Of a stretch of DNA of 64,000 bases, positions 62,249-64,000 are shown one piece after another. Location of the stretch: the NCBI GenBank assembly GCA_048526005.1, contig DBFVEH010000007.1, forward strand, positions 33,033 to 97,032. The letters run 5' to 3'. Under the pieces are notes generated by a model. That model did not search any database, had not been told where the DNA came from, and saw only the letters and a list, made by a program, of their open reading frames with translations. Origin of the DNA: QALR01 sp900552255. Its GTDB lineage: Bacteria > Bacillota > Clostridia > Oscillospirales > CAG-272. Both the position numbers and the translations under genes were made by a program. Numbering within the stretch: the first letter of the stretch is position 1; each line of letters opens with the position of its first letter.

Positions 62249-64000
62249 CTTGTTGCCATTCAAACAGATTCCACAACTTATACTCTGGATTATGATGTTT
62301 TTGGGAATACAGATACAATATCGATCGGGAACCGCACGCTTGCCGAGTATGAATATCAGGAGAAAAACGGAAAGATTACCAGCATGACCTATGGAAACGG
62401 CTGTACGATATATTATCTTTATGATAAGCTTGAAAATCTTTCTGAGCTGTGGTATAGTTATGATGGCGGTAATACCATAACGGCAGCATACCATTATACA
62501 TACAGTACAAACGGGCAGCTATGCCGGTTTGACAATCTTCTGACGGACAAGTCTGTTGTGTATACATATGACTCGTTTGGTCGATTGATCAGTTTTGCCG
62601 AATATGATACTAACACCATGAAAAACACACTCGGCATGACACAAAGCTATAATGAGCAGTCGCAGCTGTCCATGCTTAGCTATCGAGTGCCGTATGCCTA
62701 TACCGGGGGTATTTCAGATGCCATTGTTTCTCAGAATTATGATTACGATTCGGAGGGAAGGGTTTCATCGTCTGCTATAAAGACAGGCAATGCGTATAAT
62801 ACAATATTGTCGGTACAATATAGCTACGATCCTGCGCAAAGAATCGTCAGTCAAACCAATACTCATTATAACGGAGAGTCTTCTTTTACATCGGGTTATG
62901 AGTATGGATATTATTCTGTGAGCTATATTACAACAAACCGGATTTCGTCCTATAAAAGCACTTTCAACAATTATGAGAGCAATTATACTTTTCAGTACGA
63001 TAACGTCGGGAATATCACGCAGATAAACCTCGATGGTTCTATAAAATATAGATACCAATATGATAATATTGGTCAGCTTGTTCGAGAGGATAACTCGGAT
63101 ACAGGAAAGACGTATGTATATACTTATGACAACGCGGGAAATCTTCTGTCAAAGAAAATATACCCGTATACAACTGCGAGCACACCGTCCGGGACGCCGG
63201 TCACTTATAGTTACACTTATAATGATGCTGCATGGGGCGATTTATTGACTGCCTATCGTGGTATAGCCATCACCTATGACAATATAGGCAATCCTCTGAA
63301 CTATTACAATAGCAATGCTTACACCTTCACATGGACGCAGGGCAGACGGCTCGCAACGGCAATCGTCGGCAGTAAAGGCATGTCGTTTACCTATGATGAC
63401 AACGGCATCCGCACCAGCAAAGTCGTGAGCGGTGTTGAACATACCTATACGCTTGATGGAACAAGGATTGTCTCCGAAGCATGGGGAGATCATTTACTTG
63501 TCTATCTGTACGATGACAGCGGGCTTCCGGCCGGTATGCAGTACCGTAACACAAGCTATGCCAAAGATGTTTTTGACACCTATTGGTTTGAAAAGAGCCT
63601 GCAAGGAGATATCGTTGCGATATACAACAGCGCGGGTGTGAAGCTTGCAAGCTATATCTATGACGCATGGGGCAATTTTACAGTAACCTATTCAAATGGG
63701 GGCGGGACGACGGCAGCGCAGTACAACCCGTTCACATACAGAGGTTACTACTATGACAGCGATCTCGGATTATACTATCTGAACAGCCGGTATTACGACA
63801 GCAATACGGGACGGTTCATTGGTGCGGACGGACAGTTGAATGATGGAATCCTCGGTTACAACTTGTTTGCGTATTGTGAAAACAATCCTGTAATGTATAT
63901 TGATCCAACCGGAGAATTTGCTTTTACAACAGCTATTATTATTGGTTTAATTGTTGGAGCTATTATCGGTGGGACAATAGGAGGCATATACGCATATAAT
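62249..64000 (+). pseudogene. Rhs/YD-repeat protein, part beyond the in-frame stop
   Basis: The same frame stays open from 62249 to the end of the window (584 codons) and reads as continuous YD repeats: LVAIQTDSTTYTLDYDVFGN, YTYDSFGRLISF, YTYDNAGNLLSKK. The Rhs core motif follows at about 63740-63915 (YRGYYYDSDLGLYYLNSRYY, then RFIGADG and NPVMYIDPTGE). After the core comes a hydrophobic, Gly/Ile-rich segment (about 63920-63990) that leads out of the window, so the C-terminal effector is not seen. Only the TAA at 62246 separates this from the upstream part. Confidence 0.8.

Overview
The window looks like a chromosomal segment of an endospore-forming Bacillota, class Clostridia, probably an anaerobic gut-type lineage. 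The evidence is the sporulation genes spoIIE and spoIVB, a phenylalanine T-box leader, AGGAGG-type ribosome binding sites, an SLH-domain surface protein, an operon in the order of the Bacillus yloC-rsgA locus, and intrinsic terminators after most units. No rRNA operon, CRISPR array, insertion sequence or prophage was seen.

Layout. 1-9300: gyrB (5' end cut by the window), gyrA, recA and recX run together, followed by a decayed and an intact YcxB-like membrane gene, a PepV-type dipeptidase and a small lipoprotein. 9300-12250 (minus): a membrane protein, RNase Y and a lipoprotein, each with a terminator. 12400-16270: T-box leader, pheS, pheT. 16300-21230: a strongly expressed surface-layer-type gene with two near-identical promoter modules. 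21200-24650: a surface-tethered low-complexity protein, a bacterial glycerol-1-phosphate dehydrogenase and two membrane proteins. 24690-36270 (minus): a 12-gene housekeeping operon yicC-remA-gmk-rpoZ-priA-def-fmt-rsmB-rlmN-PP2C-Ser/Thr kinase-rsgA. 36400-39030: an unrecognised small gene, a NagZ-like lipoprotein and a YbaK-type deacylase. 39060-39890: two tandem copies, plus the start of a third, of a non-coding repeat made of hairpins whose arms differ between copies but stay paired. 39900-44930 (minus): SLOG protein, PocR-AraC regulator, orphan corrinoid protein, endonuclease/phosphatase-fold protein, DUF6062 protein and pfkA. 45200-49800: spoIVB, a ribbon-helix-helix protein and spoIIE. 49900-56580: polyamine transporter potABCD behind a leader with a terminator, a LiaF-like protein and an AI-2E-family permease. 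56600-64000: a foldback tRNA-Arg fragment, an odd tRNA-Arg(CCU), an AT-rich gene-poor stretch with several hairpins, a 40-codon leader ORF that spans a terminator, and a very large secreted Rhs/YD-repeat protein interrupted by one in-frame stop and running off the window.

Most of the window is conserved core genome. The parts that best repay a second look are the hairpin repeat array (39062-39885), the duplicated WalR-box promoters of the surface-layer gene (16298-16463), the tRNA-Arg pair (56599-56777), and the leader ORF/terminator/Rhs arrangement (57594-64000). All family assignments were made by reading the sequence and were not checked by database search.
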